DNA from: Leucobacter coleopterorum
Lineage (GTDB): Bacteria > Actinomycetota > Actinomycetes > Actinomycetales > Microbacteriaceae
Assembly (NCBI RefSeq): GCF_011382985.1
Contig: NZ_CP049933.1
Span: 2,604,001 to 2,668,000, forward strand
Direction: 5' to 3'
DNA length: 64,000 nt
The stretch's first letter is position 1. Each line of letters opens with the position of its first letter. The notes below the pieces were generated by a model that was given only the letters and a program-made list of their open reading frames with translations, was not told the origin of the DNA and did no database searches. Shown here piece by piece: positions 55,558 through 64,000 of the stretch. The translations under genes and the position numbers were made by a program.

Positions 55558-55599
55558 TTCCACGCGGGTGCTGGCTTCATATCCAACACCCGCGTGGAA
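55558..55599. terminator. Hairpin after the AztD-like gene
   Basis: Perfect 13-bp stem TTCCACGCGGGTG (55558-55570) with CACCCGCGTGGAA (55587-55599), 10 bases after the stop. No T run, so termination is likely but not certain. Confidence 0.55.
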
Positions 55600-55813
55600 G
55601 GCAAGCAAATAGATAACGCCCGAAATCTCGTCGGCTAATGACCCTTAGGCAGACTGAAACGATATCGGTAAGTCCCTTCATGCCGCTGTTCGATGCCGTC
55701 CACCACCTCACCGTAGATTGATCAAACCAGTGGCGACGCCCCAGTTGGAAGGCTCGTGAAGCACATCCTTCCGGACCCCGCTGCACGAGTTACCGTCGAA
55801 CGTACACGACTCA
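55600..55813. other. Intergenic stretch, no gene seen
   Basis: About 210 bases between the hairpin and the promoter of the ABC-F gene. No convincing frame or RNA signature. Confidence 0.5.
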
Positions 55814-55842
55814 TTGCGCGCAGCCGCCCCACCGCCTACACT
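55814..55842 (+). promoter_or_regulatory. Sigma-70-type promoter of the ABC-F gene
   Basis: TTGCGC (55814-55819) and TACACT (55837-55842) separated by exactly 17 bases. A start near 55849 would give a 155-base leader before the ABC-F start codon. Confidence 0.5.
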
Positions 55843-55869
55843 CAATACCGTGAAGATCTAACGCAGTCT

Positions 55870-56003
55870 ATGTTCCGCGCCCGCGGCGCCGATCCTGTGT
55901 GCTCACCTCGTGGCCTCGCCGTTCTGAAAGAACCGCGCGCCACCCTCGCCTCAGCACGGCATGCCCGGCGGAGCTCTCCCTTCGTTCAGAGAGGCGGCTC
56001 AAC
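55870..56003 (+). promoter_or_regulatory. Possible attenuator leader of the ABC-F gene
   Basis: The leader holds a small open frame from ATG at 55870 (MFRARGADPVCSPRGLAVLK) that overlaps the ABC-F start in another frame. A weak hairpin, GAGC-TCTC with GAGA/GCTC at about 55973-56000, would cover the GAGAGG ribosome-binding site. Many ABC-F genes are controlled by leader translation. Tentative. Confidence 0.3.
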
Positions 56004-57728
56004 ATGCCCGCACCCCAAATCACGACCCCAGATCTGACCGCCGCCACCCGCGCATCACGTGGCGCAGATACAACAAGAGGTAACCAGCACCACCTGAAAG
56101 TCGACGGCGTTTCCCACGCCTACGGCGAGCGACGTGTGCTCAGCGACATCTCGTTCACAGCTAAAACCGGTGACCGCGTCGGCCTCATCGGCGAAAACGG
56201 CACAGGAAAGTCGACGCTGCTGCGCATTCTGGCGGGATCGGAAGCCCCAAACGCCGGCACGATCCGCTACCCCGGCAGCGTTGGCATGCTTACTCAAGAG
56301 CTCCCCTACCCTGACGGCACAGAGATGTCACAAGTGCTCGACGACGCACAACGATCCACGCTGCAAACCCTGCAGCGAATCGAACAACTGGGTGCCGCTT
56401 TTGGCGAGCACCCGGACGATCCTGCAATCGCAACCAGCTATGCCGAAGCACTAGAGCGCGCCGAGCATGAACAGGCCTGGGCGGCAGAAGCACGCCGCGG
56501 CGACATGCTCACGGGTCTCGGGCTGGGTGGGATCGAACCGTGCACGCGCATCGGGCGCCTTTCGGGCGGTCAGCGCCTCAGGCTCGCGCTTGCCACAGTG
56601 CTACTCAAAGCGCCGCACACGCTGCTACTCGACGAGCCTTCCAACCACCTCGACGACGCCTCGGCCGCCTACCTCGAACGTGTGCTGCGGCAGTGGTCCG
56701 GCATCGTGTTCGTGGCGAGCCACGACCGCGCGCTGCTCGACGCCGTCACAACGCGCATCCTCGACCTCGACCCGGTGACGCCGATCACGCAGCGCACCAC
56801 TCTGCAAAACGATGACCCGGGTGCCGGGCTCGGACTGCGCGCCTGGGGCATGGGGTATTCCGCCGCCCGCGAGGCGCGCCGCGCCGAAATGGAGCGCTGG
56901 CGCGCCCGGTATGTGGCAGAGAGCGAGGAGCACACTGCACTCGTTCACGAGATCGAGGTGGGATCACGCGAGGTCAACCGCAAACACGAGTCCAAGTCTG
57001 AGTCGCGCATCACCCGCAAGTTTTACGCCGACAAGGACGCCAGGGTCACCGCCCGGCGCGCCCGCAACGCGCGAGTGCGGCTAGAAACACTCGAGCGGGA
57101 TCGCGTACGCCGACCGCCCGAGCCGCTCAGGTTTAGGGGATTTGCGCAGGGTCCCGAGCGAACCACCGACGGCACTGAAGCAGTACTGCAAGCACACGAA
57201 GTGGCGCTCGACGCTCGCCTCAGCCCGGTCAGCTTCGCGCTGAAGCCCGGTGGCAGACTGATGTTGACGGGCCCGAACGGGGCTGGCAAATCGACGCTAC
57301 TCGCGATCCTCGCCGGCAAACTCCAGCCGAGCAAAGGCTCTGTGCAACGAGCCTCCGTGGTGGGGTATCTGCCGCAAGAAGTAACGTTCAAGGACTCTAC
57401 ACAGACCGCGCGCGAAACCTATCGACGTGCAGTGGGCACCGATGTCGCCGAGGAATATCCGCTCGCCGAAACAGGTTTGCTCGCGGTGAGAGACCAAGAT
57501 CGTCCGGTCGCTGCGCTCAGTGTCGGACAGCGCAGGCGACTCGCGCTTGCAGCACTCGTCGCCGATCCACCGCCAGTGCTGCTACTCGACGAGCCAACTA
57601 ATCATCTCTCGCTCACACTCGTCGAAGAACTCGAAGAGGCCCTGCAGAGTTTTGAGGGGGCACTCATTATCGCGACGCACGATCGGTGGCTGCGATCCCG
57701 CTGGAGTGGAGAAGTGCTGGCAATGTGA
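56004..57728 (+). CDS. ABC-F family ATPase (ribosome-acting)
   Basis: 574 residues without membrane segments. Two ABC domains: GENGTGKST near residue 61, signature LSGGQRLRLALA near 185, LLLDEPSNHLDD near 206; and GPNGAGKST near 422, signature LSVGQRRRLALA near 504, LLLDEPTNHLS near 526. The first ~30 residues are unusual; between the domains is a basic linker (KHESKSESRITRKFYADKDA, then RARNARVRLETLERDRVRR). ABC-F proteins act at the ribosome E site; some protect from antibiotics. The first 30 bases of the gene lie inside the leader frame. Start ATG at 56004, giving MPAPQITTPDL. Confidence 0.9.
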   Translation: MPAPQITTPDLTAATRASRGADTTRGNQHHLKVDGVSHAYGERRVLSDISFTAKTGDRVGLIGENGTGKSTLLRILAGSEAPNAGTIRYPGSVGMLTQELPYPDGTEMSQVLDDAQRSTLQTLQRIEQLGAAFGEHPDDPAIATSYAEALERAEHEQAWAAEARRGDMLTGLGLGGIEPCTRIGRLSGGQRLRLALATVLLKAPHTLLLDEPSNHLDDASAAYLERVLRQWSGIVFVASHDRALLDAVTTRILDLDPVTPITQRTTLQNDDPGAGLGLRAWGMGYSAAREARRAEMERWRARYVAESEEHTALVHEIEVGSREVNRKHESKSESRITRKFYADKDARVTARRARNARVRLETLERDRVRRPPEPLRFRGFAQGPERTTDGTEAVLQAHEVALDARLSPVSFALKPGGRLMLTGPNGAGKSTLLAILAGKLQPSKGSVQRASVVGYLPQEVTFKDSTQTARETYRRAVGTDVAEEYPLAETGLLAVRDQDRPVAALSVGQRRRLALAALVADPPPVLLLDEPTNHLSLTLVEELEEALQSFEGALIIATHDRWLRSRWSGEVLAM

Positions 57729-57898
57729 CCTCGTCAAGTTCGCCCCCACGAACTCATTTGCTCGCAGCTCCAAGCACAGACTCGGGCTATTCCCTCTCGC
57801 CGAATCCTTGCTAACGTTGCGGTTTGCCCACGTAGCGACTGCCAGAACAACAGCTACGTGAGCAGTGCCCGCACGCTGGACAACACGCAGGAGCCACC

Positions 57899-58620
57899 AT
57901 GAGCGAGATCAACATCGCCAACCCGCACGAGTACGATCATCGTCACGCCGACATCACCTCGGGATGGTTGCGCGCTGCGGTGTTTGGGGCGATGGACGGC
58001 CTGGTGTCGAACCTCGGGCTCATCGCGGGTATTGCCGCCGCGGGCGCGGCCCCGGGCATCGTTGCGATCACCGGTGTTTCAGGACTCATCGCGGGGTCCA
58101 TCTCTATGTCTCTGGGTGAATATGCCTCAGTGCGCACGGCCAACGAACAGGTCGACGCCGAGGTTCGTGTCGAGCGCGAGGCGCACGACCGCAACCCCGA
58201 CGGCGAACGAGCAGAGCTCGCGCAACTCTTCGAGCGCCTCGGTATGGAAACAGACATTGCACGGACCGCCGCCGAGCAGGTACACGGTGACGCCGAGCAG
58301 GCCATTCGCGTGCACATCTCCCACGAACTCGGCATGAGCCCCGAAGAAAAGCCCTCCCCTGGGTCGCGGCGTTCTCGTCGCTCTTCGCGTTTGGCATTGG
58401 TGCGCTGATCCCGATCCTGCCCTTCCTCTTTGGCTTTGGCACCCTCGGTTGGGGTCTTGCTCTCGGTGGTGTTGGCCTGCTGCTCGCGGGTGGGATCGCG
58501 GCGCGCTTCACCCGCCGCAACTGGCTCGCCGGGGCGGCCCGCCAGTTATTGTTCGGTGGTTTGGCCGTCGGCGTAACCTATGGGGTCGGCAAACTGCTCG
58601 AGGTTTCTGCGCTCGTTTAG
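57899..58620 (+). CDS. VIT1/CCC1-family iron/manganese transporter, one-base frameshift
   Basis: SGWLRAAVFGAMDGLVSNLGL and GVSGLIAGSISMSLGEYASVRTANEQ are the family signature for helices 1 and 2 (metal-binding Glu/Asp/Met). The literal frame fails after EEKPSP. One more C in CCCC (58356-58359) gives PWVAAFSSLFAFGIGALIPI and two further helices to the stop at 58618-58620. Repaired length about 240 residues. Family members move Fe2+ or Mn2+ out of the cytosol. The middle segment with ERAELAQLFERLGME is the cytosolic metal-binding part. Confidence 0.88.
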
Positions 58621-58656
58621 CAGTTGTTGACTGGCTCGGGGCCTTAGGCTTAACGG

Positions 58657-58995
58657 GTGCCCAGCCCAGAGTTTGTCGACGCGGTTCTCGCGACAGTCGC
58701 GCGTATACCCGCGGGCCGTGTGATGACCTACGGTGACGTCGGGATCGCCATCGGTTCCGAGGCACCCAGGGCCGTCGGCCGGGTCATGGCCCTGTATGGG
58801 CACGCGAGCCCCTGGTGGCGCGTCGTGCCCGCGAGTGGCCAGCCGCCACAGGGCCACGAGGTGCTCGCGCTGCCGCACTACCTTGAAGAGGGCACACCCC
58901 TGCGTGGTGAACTGCGTCCTGGCGAGTACAGAATCGCGCTTTCCTCGGCACGGCTGCCCTACACCCACGAAATCTATGCGGAGGTCGCACTGTGA
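58657..58995 (+). CDS. Alkyltransferase-like (ATL) DNA-repair protein, no catalytic Cys
   Basis: 112 residues, MGMT fold: FVDAVLATVARIPAGRVMTYGDVG, RAVGRVMALYGHASPWWRVVPASG. In the active methyltransferase the site is PCHRV; here it reads PWWRV, so no alkyl group can be accepted. ATL proteins bind O6-alkylguanine and hand it to nucleotide-excision repair. GTG start. The stop overlaps the start of the LysR-like gene. Confidence 0.9.
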   Translation: MPSPEFVDAVLATVARIPAGRVMTYGDVGIAIGSEAPRAVGRVMALYGHASPWWRVVPASGQPPQGHEVLALPHYLEEGTPLRGELRPGEYRIALSSARLPYTHEIYAEVAL

Positions 58996-59831
58996 CAGAA
59001 ACGACGGCAGAAGATTCGGGATCAGAGCCTTTGGTGTCCACAACGCCCACGCTTCGTCTTGGTTTTGCCCGCGGCGTTGCCCCCAGCAAATGGGCCGACC
59101 GCTGGAAAAAGGTGCAGCCTGGCATTGCGCTTGAGCTTGTACCACTAAACCTGGCGTTCGGCGGGCCAAAGCGGCCCGCAAGCTGCGACGTCGTGATCGA
59201 GCGTTCTGCCCCGGGTTCGCGCCCAGTTGGTGGCCGACACTCGCTCCGGCTCTACACGGAAGCCATTGCACTCGTCGTGCCCATCGACCACGAGCTTGCC
59301 AAGGCGGAAACGGTGTCGGTTGCCGACCTCGCTCTTGTGCCTCTGCTGGATCACCCTGATCATTCTTCCGAGTGGCCAGCAGCCGAGCCGTGGCAGGATC
59401 CAGCTTGGATGCCCCGCAACACTTTGGCGGCCCTTGAACTCGTCGCCGCGGGAACCGGTGCGATGCTGCTGCCGCAGCCACTCGCGCGACACATCTCAGA
59501 CAAGCGCAAACACGCGATCCTGCGGGTGACGGGCGAACCAGCACTCCTGGGAAGCACCATTTGGGCCACCTGGGATGTGGATCGTGATGACCTCGACGTG
59601 CAGCAGCTCATTGGTGTGATGCGCGGTCGCACCGCCCGCAGTTCTCGCCCGGCTGCAAACGTCGGGCAGGATCCGGAACCCGTCTCCAAACCCCGCGCGC
59701 CTCAACCCAAGGCCACAAAAAAACCAAAGCTCAACCCAAACTCTCGCGGCGCTCAGCTCGCTGCGGCCCGCGAAAAAATCGAGCGAGCCAAGGCAGAAAA
59801 ACGCAAGGCCGCCCGCCGCAAGCGACGCTAA
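58992..59831 (+). CDS. LysR-type substrate-binding domain protein without HTH, basic tail
   Basis: 279 residues. A periplasmic-binding-type LysR effector domain (LRLGFARGVAPSKWADRW, LALVPLLDHPDHSSEW, LELVAAGTGAMLLPQPLARH) fills residues 20-210, but the N-terminal helix-turn-helix is absent. The last 60 residues are Lys/Arg/Pro-rich (KPRAPQPKATKKPKLNPNSR, then ERAKAEKRKAARRKRR) and could bind nucleic acid. Translationally coupled to the ATL gene (GTGA). Function unknown; it may act in DNA repair by context. Confidence 0.85.
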   Translation: MTETTAEDSGSEPLVSTTPTLRLGFARGVAPSKWADRWKKVQPGIALELVPLNLAFGGPKRPASCDVVIERSAPGSRPVGGRHSLRLYTEAIALVVPIDHELAKAETVSVADLALVPLLDHPDHSSEWPAAEPWQDPAWMPRNTLAALELVAAGTGAMLLPQPLARHISDKRKHAILRVTGEPALLGSTIWATWDVDRDDLDVQQLIGVMRGRTARSSRPAANVGQDPEPVSKPRAPQPKATKKPKLNPNSRGAQLAAAREKIERAKAEKRKAARRKRR

Positions 59832-59853
59832 TTGCTCGCGGCGGGTCTCCAAG

Positions 59854-61929
59854 CTATTTCTTTGCTCGCGCGCGCAGTTCCTTCTCGTGGATCGGCCAGG
59901 TGCCAGCGGCGCGCTGCGCGTCGACGTACGTCTGTGCTTCAGCCTGACGCTCTTCTTCTATGCCACTCGCGATCTCGGCGCGAAGCAGTTCGGGGGTGAA
60001 CCCAAACGCCTCAACGAGGTCAAGCGCGTGGGGGCGCAGCCGCCCGAGCAGACGATCAATGTAGGCGGTGACCGCCTCGGCACGCTGCGGAGAGATGCGC
60101 CCCTGCACGAGGTACCACGCGGCACTGTTCTCGATGAGCCCAAATCCGAAGAGATCTCGCAGCCAGATGAGCACGCGGCGCGAATCGGTGTCTTTGACCT
60201 TCTCAATGCCCTCGGTGAATGCTTCCCACTGCAAAAGTTCACCGTGGGCCCTCGCCGCTTCGATGAGCTTGTGCTGCTGAGCGTTAAACGCTTCTTCGCT
60301 CGCGACCGCATGCGCCAGCTTGTCGCCCTTCGGCACGTCTTTGGTCGCCTCACGCAATGCCATCGCGATCTCCGAAACCATCGTCTCGACTCGATCGGAG
60401 AGCAGTGCGTGCTGCGTCTCGGGGGCTCGCATGCTCTCAACAGAGCGTGCGACCTGTCCCAGATCAGCGATGCTCTGGCCGACCCTACGCAGACCAAAAC
60501 GAGTCACACGGTCACCAAGCTGGCTCGCCGCCGCCTTCGCAAGAACCGCTCGGTCGGCATTCTTGAACTGCGCGGCGTAGTCGGTCAGCAATCGCTTACC
60601 CACCAGTTGCAGCAGCACGTTGTTGTCACCCTCGAAAGTGACATAGATGTCGAGGTCGGCACGCAACCCGGTGAGACGGTTCTTAGCCATGAATCCCGCA
60701 CCGCCACACGCCTCGCGAGCTTCCTGCAGGGTGTCGAGTGCCGCCCAGGTTGAAAGTGGCTTGAGCGCGGCAGCGAGTGTTTCCAGGTCTTCGCGATTCT
60801 CGGGGGTATCGCCCGCTCCAGAGAACACCTCGTCAAAGACGGTAAGTAGCCGCTCCCCCGCAAATGCCATCGCGTAGCTCTGCGCGAGCCGCGGAAGCAG
60901 TCGACGCTGGTGCTGACCATAATCCATCAGCACGGTGTCGCAGCCCGAAGCACCAGGAAACTGCCGACGCTCGCTGCCGTAGCGAATCGCGATGGCAAGC
61001 GCGGCCTGCATTGCACGCACCGCTGATCCGTCAAGCGAAACACGGCCCTGCACCAGAGTGCCAATCATTGTAAAGAAGCGTCTACCCGGGCTCTCAATCG
61101 AGGAAGAGTAGGTACCGTCAGCCGATACATCTCCGTAACGGTTCAGCAAGTTCGTGCGCGGCACCCTCACGTTGGTGAAGTGCAGCCGCCCGTTATCAAT
61201 ACCGTTCAGGCCTCCTTTAACTCCGTCGTCTTCACTACCGACGCCGGGTAGCATGTCGCCCGCGGGCGTGCGAATCGGAACGAAGAACGCATGCACACCG
61301 TGGTTGACGTTGTTGGTGATAAGTTGCGCAAACACGACTGCAGCCTGCCCGTGTAGTGCGGCGTTACCCAGGTAATCCTTCCACGCACCCTTAAACGGGG
61401 TGTGGATCACAAATTCCTCGGTCTCAGCGTCGTACGTTGCCGTGGTACCGATCGAGGCAACATCTGATCCGTGACCGATCTCGGTCATCGCGAAGGCACC
61501 GGGCAGCTTGAGGGTCATCACATCGGGCAGCCACTTTTCGTGGTGTTCGCGAGTGCCGAGGTGCAGGATGGCGGCGCCAAAGAGTCCCCATTGCACACCG
61601 CTTTTAATCTGCATTGAAGGATCGGCAAGCACCAGTTCCTGATACGCCGCGATATTGCCGCCGTGATTGTCATCGCCGCCCAGAGATTTGGGGAAGGCCC
61701 TTTGAATCGCTCCTGACTCAACGAGAATGCCGAGTTGTTCAAGCACGCGCTGGCGGTGCTCTTCCATGGGCTGGCCATATATCGTGTGCATACGCGGATC
61801 CTCGGCCATCTGCCGCCCCTCAAGCCGCTCCTTCTTCCATTTGCCGAGCAGCGCATCACCGACAGCGCTGACGTCAATGCGGTCAGCGGAAGTGGCCTTG
61901 CTTGGACGAGAAATGGTGGTGTCGGTCAT
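59854..61929 (-). CDS. Acyl-CoA oxidase / long acyl-CoA dehydrogenase family enzyme
   Basis: 691 residues, the length of acyl-CoA oxidases rather than the ~390 of dehydrogenases. FAMTEIGHGSDVASIGTTATYD is the FAD-binding signature; GGLNGIDNGRLHFTNVRVPRTNLLNRYGDV and EACGGAGFMAKNRLTGLRADLDIYVTFEGDNNVLLQ are family core. The extra C-terminal domain (from about 450) is typical of oxidases (EC 1.3.3.6). First step of beta-oxidation. Converges with the LysR-like gene. Confidence 0.92.
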   Translation of the reverse strand: MTDTTISRPSKATSADRIDVSAVGDALLGKWKKERLEGRQMAEDPRMHTIYGQPMEEHRQRVLEQLGILVESGAIQRAFPKSLGGDDNHGGNIAAYQELVLADPSMQIKSGVQWGLFGAAILHLGTREHHEKWLPDVMTLKLPGAFAMTEIGHGSDVASIGTTATYDAETEEFVIHTPFKGAWKDYLGNAALHGQAAVVFAQLITNNVNHGVHAFFVPIRTPAGDMLPGVGSEDDGVKGGLNGIDNGRLHFTNVRVPRTNLLNRYGDVSADGTYSSSIESPGRRFFTMIGTLVQGRVSLDGSAVRAMQAALAIAIRYGSERRQFPGASGCDTVLMDYGQHQRRLLPRLAQSYAMAFAGERLLTVFDEVFSGAGDTPENREDLETLAAALKPLSTWAALDTLQEAREACGGAGFMAKNRLTGLRADLDIYVTFEGDNNVLLQLVGKRLLTDYAAQFKNADRAVLAKAAASQLGDRVTRFGLRRVGQSIADLGQVARSVESMRAPETQHALLSDRVETMVSEIAMALREATKDVPKGDKLAHAVASEEAFNAQQHKLIEAARAHGELLQWEAFTEGIEKVKDTDSRRVLIWLRDLFGFGLIENSAAWYLVQGRISPQRAEAVTAYIDRLLGRLRPHALDLVEAFGFTPELLRAEIASGIEEERQAEAQTYVDAQRAAGTWPIHEKELRARAKK

Positions 61930-62269
61930 CGAAGCTCCTTAAGAAGTGGGCAGCGGGCGAATACACACGGAGTTCACACTGCTGTCCTCGCGATGAAGTC
62001 AGCGTAAGCCCGACCTCGGACACTGACAACCAATCGACTCACACCCCACAACAAAGCGCACGATCCACCCTGTTCAACTTTGTGCACGATCTCCAAAAAT
62101 GGCCCTATATCCCTAGAGAGCTTCTCCAGACACCGGCGCTCCTTTCTCTCCACCGCTCAATCGGGTGTCGCCATATTGTGGGTTGGCTCGACGCGAACCC
62201 GCAATTTGGCAGCACTCGATAGTGTTCCCAGGATCACACCGCGCAGCAAGCCACGATTGACCAATTCCT
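61930..62269. other. Intergenic stretch, no gene seen
   Basis: About 340 bases upstream of the acyl-CoA oxidase gene. It probably holds its promoter. No coding or structured feature recognised. Confidence 0.5.
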
Positions 62270-62454
62270 CAGCGCCGCACTTGATATCGCAGGTGAGGCA
62301 CCCGGTTATCCTGGACCACCTCCGGGTTCTCGAACAGGTGCCGCGCGTCGACCGACCCGAAGTAACACTTACCCGCCCCAAACACAACAGGCACCACATC
62401 CATGCGTACTTCGTCGACGAGACCAGCAGCAAACGCTTGACCGCCGACGTTGCC
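62270..62454 (-). pseudogene. C-terminal fragment of a RibD_C/dihydrofolate-reductase-family protein
   Basis: Frame with GNVGGQAFAAGLVDEVRMDV then VPVVFGAGKCYFGSVDARHL and VPHLRYQVRR before the stop at 62270-62272. These about 60 residues match the end of RibD_C-type reductases (AGLVDEV, VPVVFGxGKxYF). Upstream the frame is closed by a TGA and no N-terminal nucleotide-binding part can be seen, even with one-base repairs. A remnant. Confidence 0.65.
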
Positions 62455-62548
62455 GCGGCAACCTCAACCACGTGTTCGACATCGAGCCATACATCGCTAC
62501 GTTGCCAGCGAGACGCTCCTCTGCGTTGGAATACACCCGATAGTGATT

Positions 62549-64000
62549 TTAGAGCTTCTGCCCGGGCACAAAGTCGCCGAAGTAGGCGGGCTTGATCTCT
62601 GCGTTCTCCAGCATCTCACGCGTGCGTTTTTGGGCAGTGCGCGGGATCACCGTTATAACCTGCCCGGTTTTGCCTGCGCGGCCCGTTCGACCGGCGCGAT
62701 GCAGGTAGGTCTTGTAGTCGCTTGGCGGATCCGCCTGCACCACCAGGTCAACATCGTCGACGTGGATGCCTCGCGCCGCGACGTCGGTCGCAACCAGCAC
62801 TGCAGATTTTCCCTCGGCGAAGCGCGCCAGGTTTCGTTCGCGTTTCGACTGACTGAGATCGCCATGCAGTGCCGTGGCGTGCACTCCGGCGAGCTCCAAA
62901 AGCTCAGTGACCTGCTCGGCATACGCACGGGTGCGACAGAACACCATGATGCGCCCTCGCCGCAAGGCGAGCTGCGTGAGCACCTGATTTTTGTCTTCTC
63001 GCATCACGATGAGTACCTTGTGCGTTGAGGATCCGCGAGCTGCTTCTTCAGCCTCGTGCGCGGCGGGTTTACGCAAGAACTCGGCGATCAGCTCAGAAAC
63101 CCCGCTGTCGAGCGTCGCCGAAAACAGCAGCCGTTGACCCCCGCGCTCAGTCTCGCGCAAGATACGCTGCACAGGTTCAAGGAAACCAAGATCACACATG
63201 TGATCGGCTTCATCAAGCACGGTCACCACGACCTCACGCAGGTCGAGCTTGCGGCGCGTCACAAGATCTTGCACACGGCCCGGTGTGCCGATCACGATAT
63301 CGATGCCGCGCTCGAGCGCGTGCAATTGCGGATCAATCGGCACACCACCCACCATCTGTGCGGTGTAGAACCCAACGGACCTCGCGATCGGCTGCACCGT
63401 GCGATCGATCTGCAGTGCGAGCTCTCTGGTGGGGGCGAGGATCAGCGCTTTGGGTTTACGAGCGATTCGTTTCGGAGCGCGCTCTCCACGCTTCGGCTTC
63501 ATCTGCGAAGCCTTAGGGTCGTTTACAAACAGACCCTGTGCCTTCAGAATAAGCAGCCGCTCAACCAAAGCAGCACCGAAGGCGATTGTTTTGCCAGAAC
63601 CCGTTTGCGCGCGCCCGAGTACGTCACGGCCAAGCAGAGTGTCGGGAATCGTCGCGGCCTGAATCGGAAACGGCCTCACGGCTCCAAGCTCTTCGAGCGT
63701 GCGCACGATGTTGCCGCCAAGGCCGAGACCTGTAAACGTCGCTCCTGCAACGTCGTCAGCTGTCGTAAGTTTGGATTCAATCCGGCTCAGCACAATGTCT
63801 GGTTCAGCACGGTGAGTGTTCTTGCGGGCCGACGGCCCCACTCGAGCAATTTCGTCGCGCTCGTCGAACCTGCGGGCGGGTTCTTGGCCTCGGCGGCGCT
63901 GATCATTACGCTTCGAGTCGCGGCCATCAGAATCTCTGCTCGCAGAATCTTTTCGCGCGGGATCCCGCCGCCCGTCAGACTGCTTTGCGGGCTTGCCTGA
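62549..64000 (-). CDS. DEAD-box RNA helicase, 5' end beyond the window
   Basis: Helicase motifs in order: Q motif FPIQAATIP, motif I AQTGSGKT, Ia PTRELALQ, GTPGR, DEAD as VLDEADHMCDLGF, SAT in LLFSATLD, then C-terminal IMVFCRTRAYAEQ, VLVATDVAARGIHVDDVDLVV and HRAGRTGRAGKTG. The frame is open to the edge with a charged start region (GRRDPARKDSASRDSDGRDS and FDERDEIARVG), so the gene is cut at 64000. RhlE/CsdA-like; unwinds structured RNA. The true start is not visible. Confidence 0.95.
   Translation of the reverse strand, partial: SGKPAKQSDGRRDPARKDSASRDSDGRDSKRNDQRRRGQEPARRFDERDEIARVGPSARKNTHRAEPDIVLSRIESKLTTADDVAGATFTGLGLGGNIVRTLEELGAVRPFPIQAATIPDTLLGRDVLGRAQTGSGKTIAFGAALVERLLILKAQGLFVNDPKASQMKPKRGERAPKRIARKPKALILAPTRELALQIDRTVQPIARSVGFYTAQMVGGVPIDPQLHALERGIDIVIGTPGRVQDLVTRRKLDLREVVVTVLDEADHMCDLGFLEPVQRILRETERGGQRLLFSATLDSGVSELIAEFLRKPAAHEAEEAARGSSTHKVLIVMREDKNQVLTQLALRRGRIMVFCRTRAYAEQVTELLELAGVHATALHGDLSQSKRERNLARFAEGKSAVLVATDVAARGIHVDDVDLVVQADPPSDYKTYLHRAGRTGRAGKTGQVITVIPRTAQKRTREMLENAEIKPAYFGDFVPGQKL

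Overview
The window is about 64 kb of high-GC DNA from an actinomycete chromosome. The best fit is Micrococcales, family Microbacteriaceae; a Leucobacter-like genome is my guess, not something the sequence proves. The support is the block tilS / hpt-ftsH-folE-folP-folB-folK-DUF3180-PH-PH-DUF2520-lysS, a tRNA Glu-Asp-Phe operon, clpC with a ClgR-type upstream site, and frequent GTG/TTG starts with 4-base ATGA/GTGA overlaps.

Layout. 0-3 kb: end of a peptide ABC importer (permease tail, fused double ATPase) translationally coupled to a GNAT-like/C39 peptidase fusion. 3-10.6 kb: a membrane-anchored protein, argA-type acetyltransferase, clpC, a DUF2975/HTH pair, a membrane coiled-coil protein, YbjQ and cardiolipin synthase. 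10.6-22.7 kb: core housekeeping block (lysyl-tRNA synthetase, bacterial PH proteins, folate biosynthesis, FtsH, Hpt, TilS), interrupted by a second copy of the coiled-coil gene. 22.8-24.8 kb: ppa and an M23 peptidoglycan hydrolase. 25-34.7 kb: accessory island in which two paralogous ~970-residue LuxR-type ATPase regulators face each other around a broken catA, a nitroreductase, a membrane protein, a type III polyketide synthase and a methyltransferase. 35-38.3 kb: MocR regulator divergent from an internally deleted BenE remnant, an acetyltransferase, and a hairpin-rich gap. 38.3-42 kb: three tRNAs and M18 and M17 aminopeptidases. 42-47.6 kb: an LLM oxidoreductase whose 3' end is repeated twice downstream, bracketing DUF3781 and RDD genes, then four acetyltransferases, a monooxygenase and an OhrR/MarR regulator. 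47.6-52 kb: ASCH protein, alcohol dehydrogenase, a perfect 26-bp inverted repeat, epoxide-hydrolase-like enzyme, WYL regulator and SRPBCC protein. 52-64 kb: a Zur/Fur-type box before a giant secreted AztD-like double-propeller protein with SLH repeats, an ABC-F ATPase with a leader, a VIT1-family transporter, an alkyltransferase-like protein, an orphan LysR substrate-binding protein, acyl-CoA oxidase, a reductase fragment and a DEAD-box helicase running off the edge.

A caution for every reader: ten otherwise good genes (including ftsH, folE, folK and tRNA-Glu) are each repaired by adding one base to a short homopolymer, nearly always G/C. I read these as consensus undercalls in the assembly rather than real mutations, and have annotated the full repaired spans. 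The broken catA, the BenE remnant and the reductase fragment do not fit that pattern and look like real decay.

The most promising unexplained biology: the AztD-like double propeller fused to SLH repeats behind a metal-type operator; the importer-coupled GNAT/C39 fusion; the two mirror-image regulators around the type III PKS pair; and the repeated LLM 3' ends that bracket small cargo genes.
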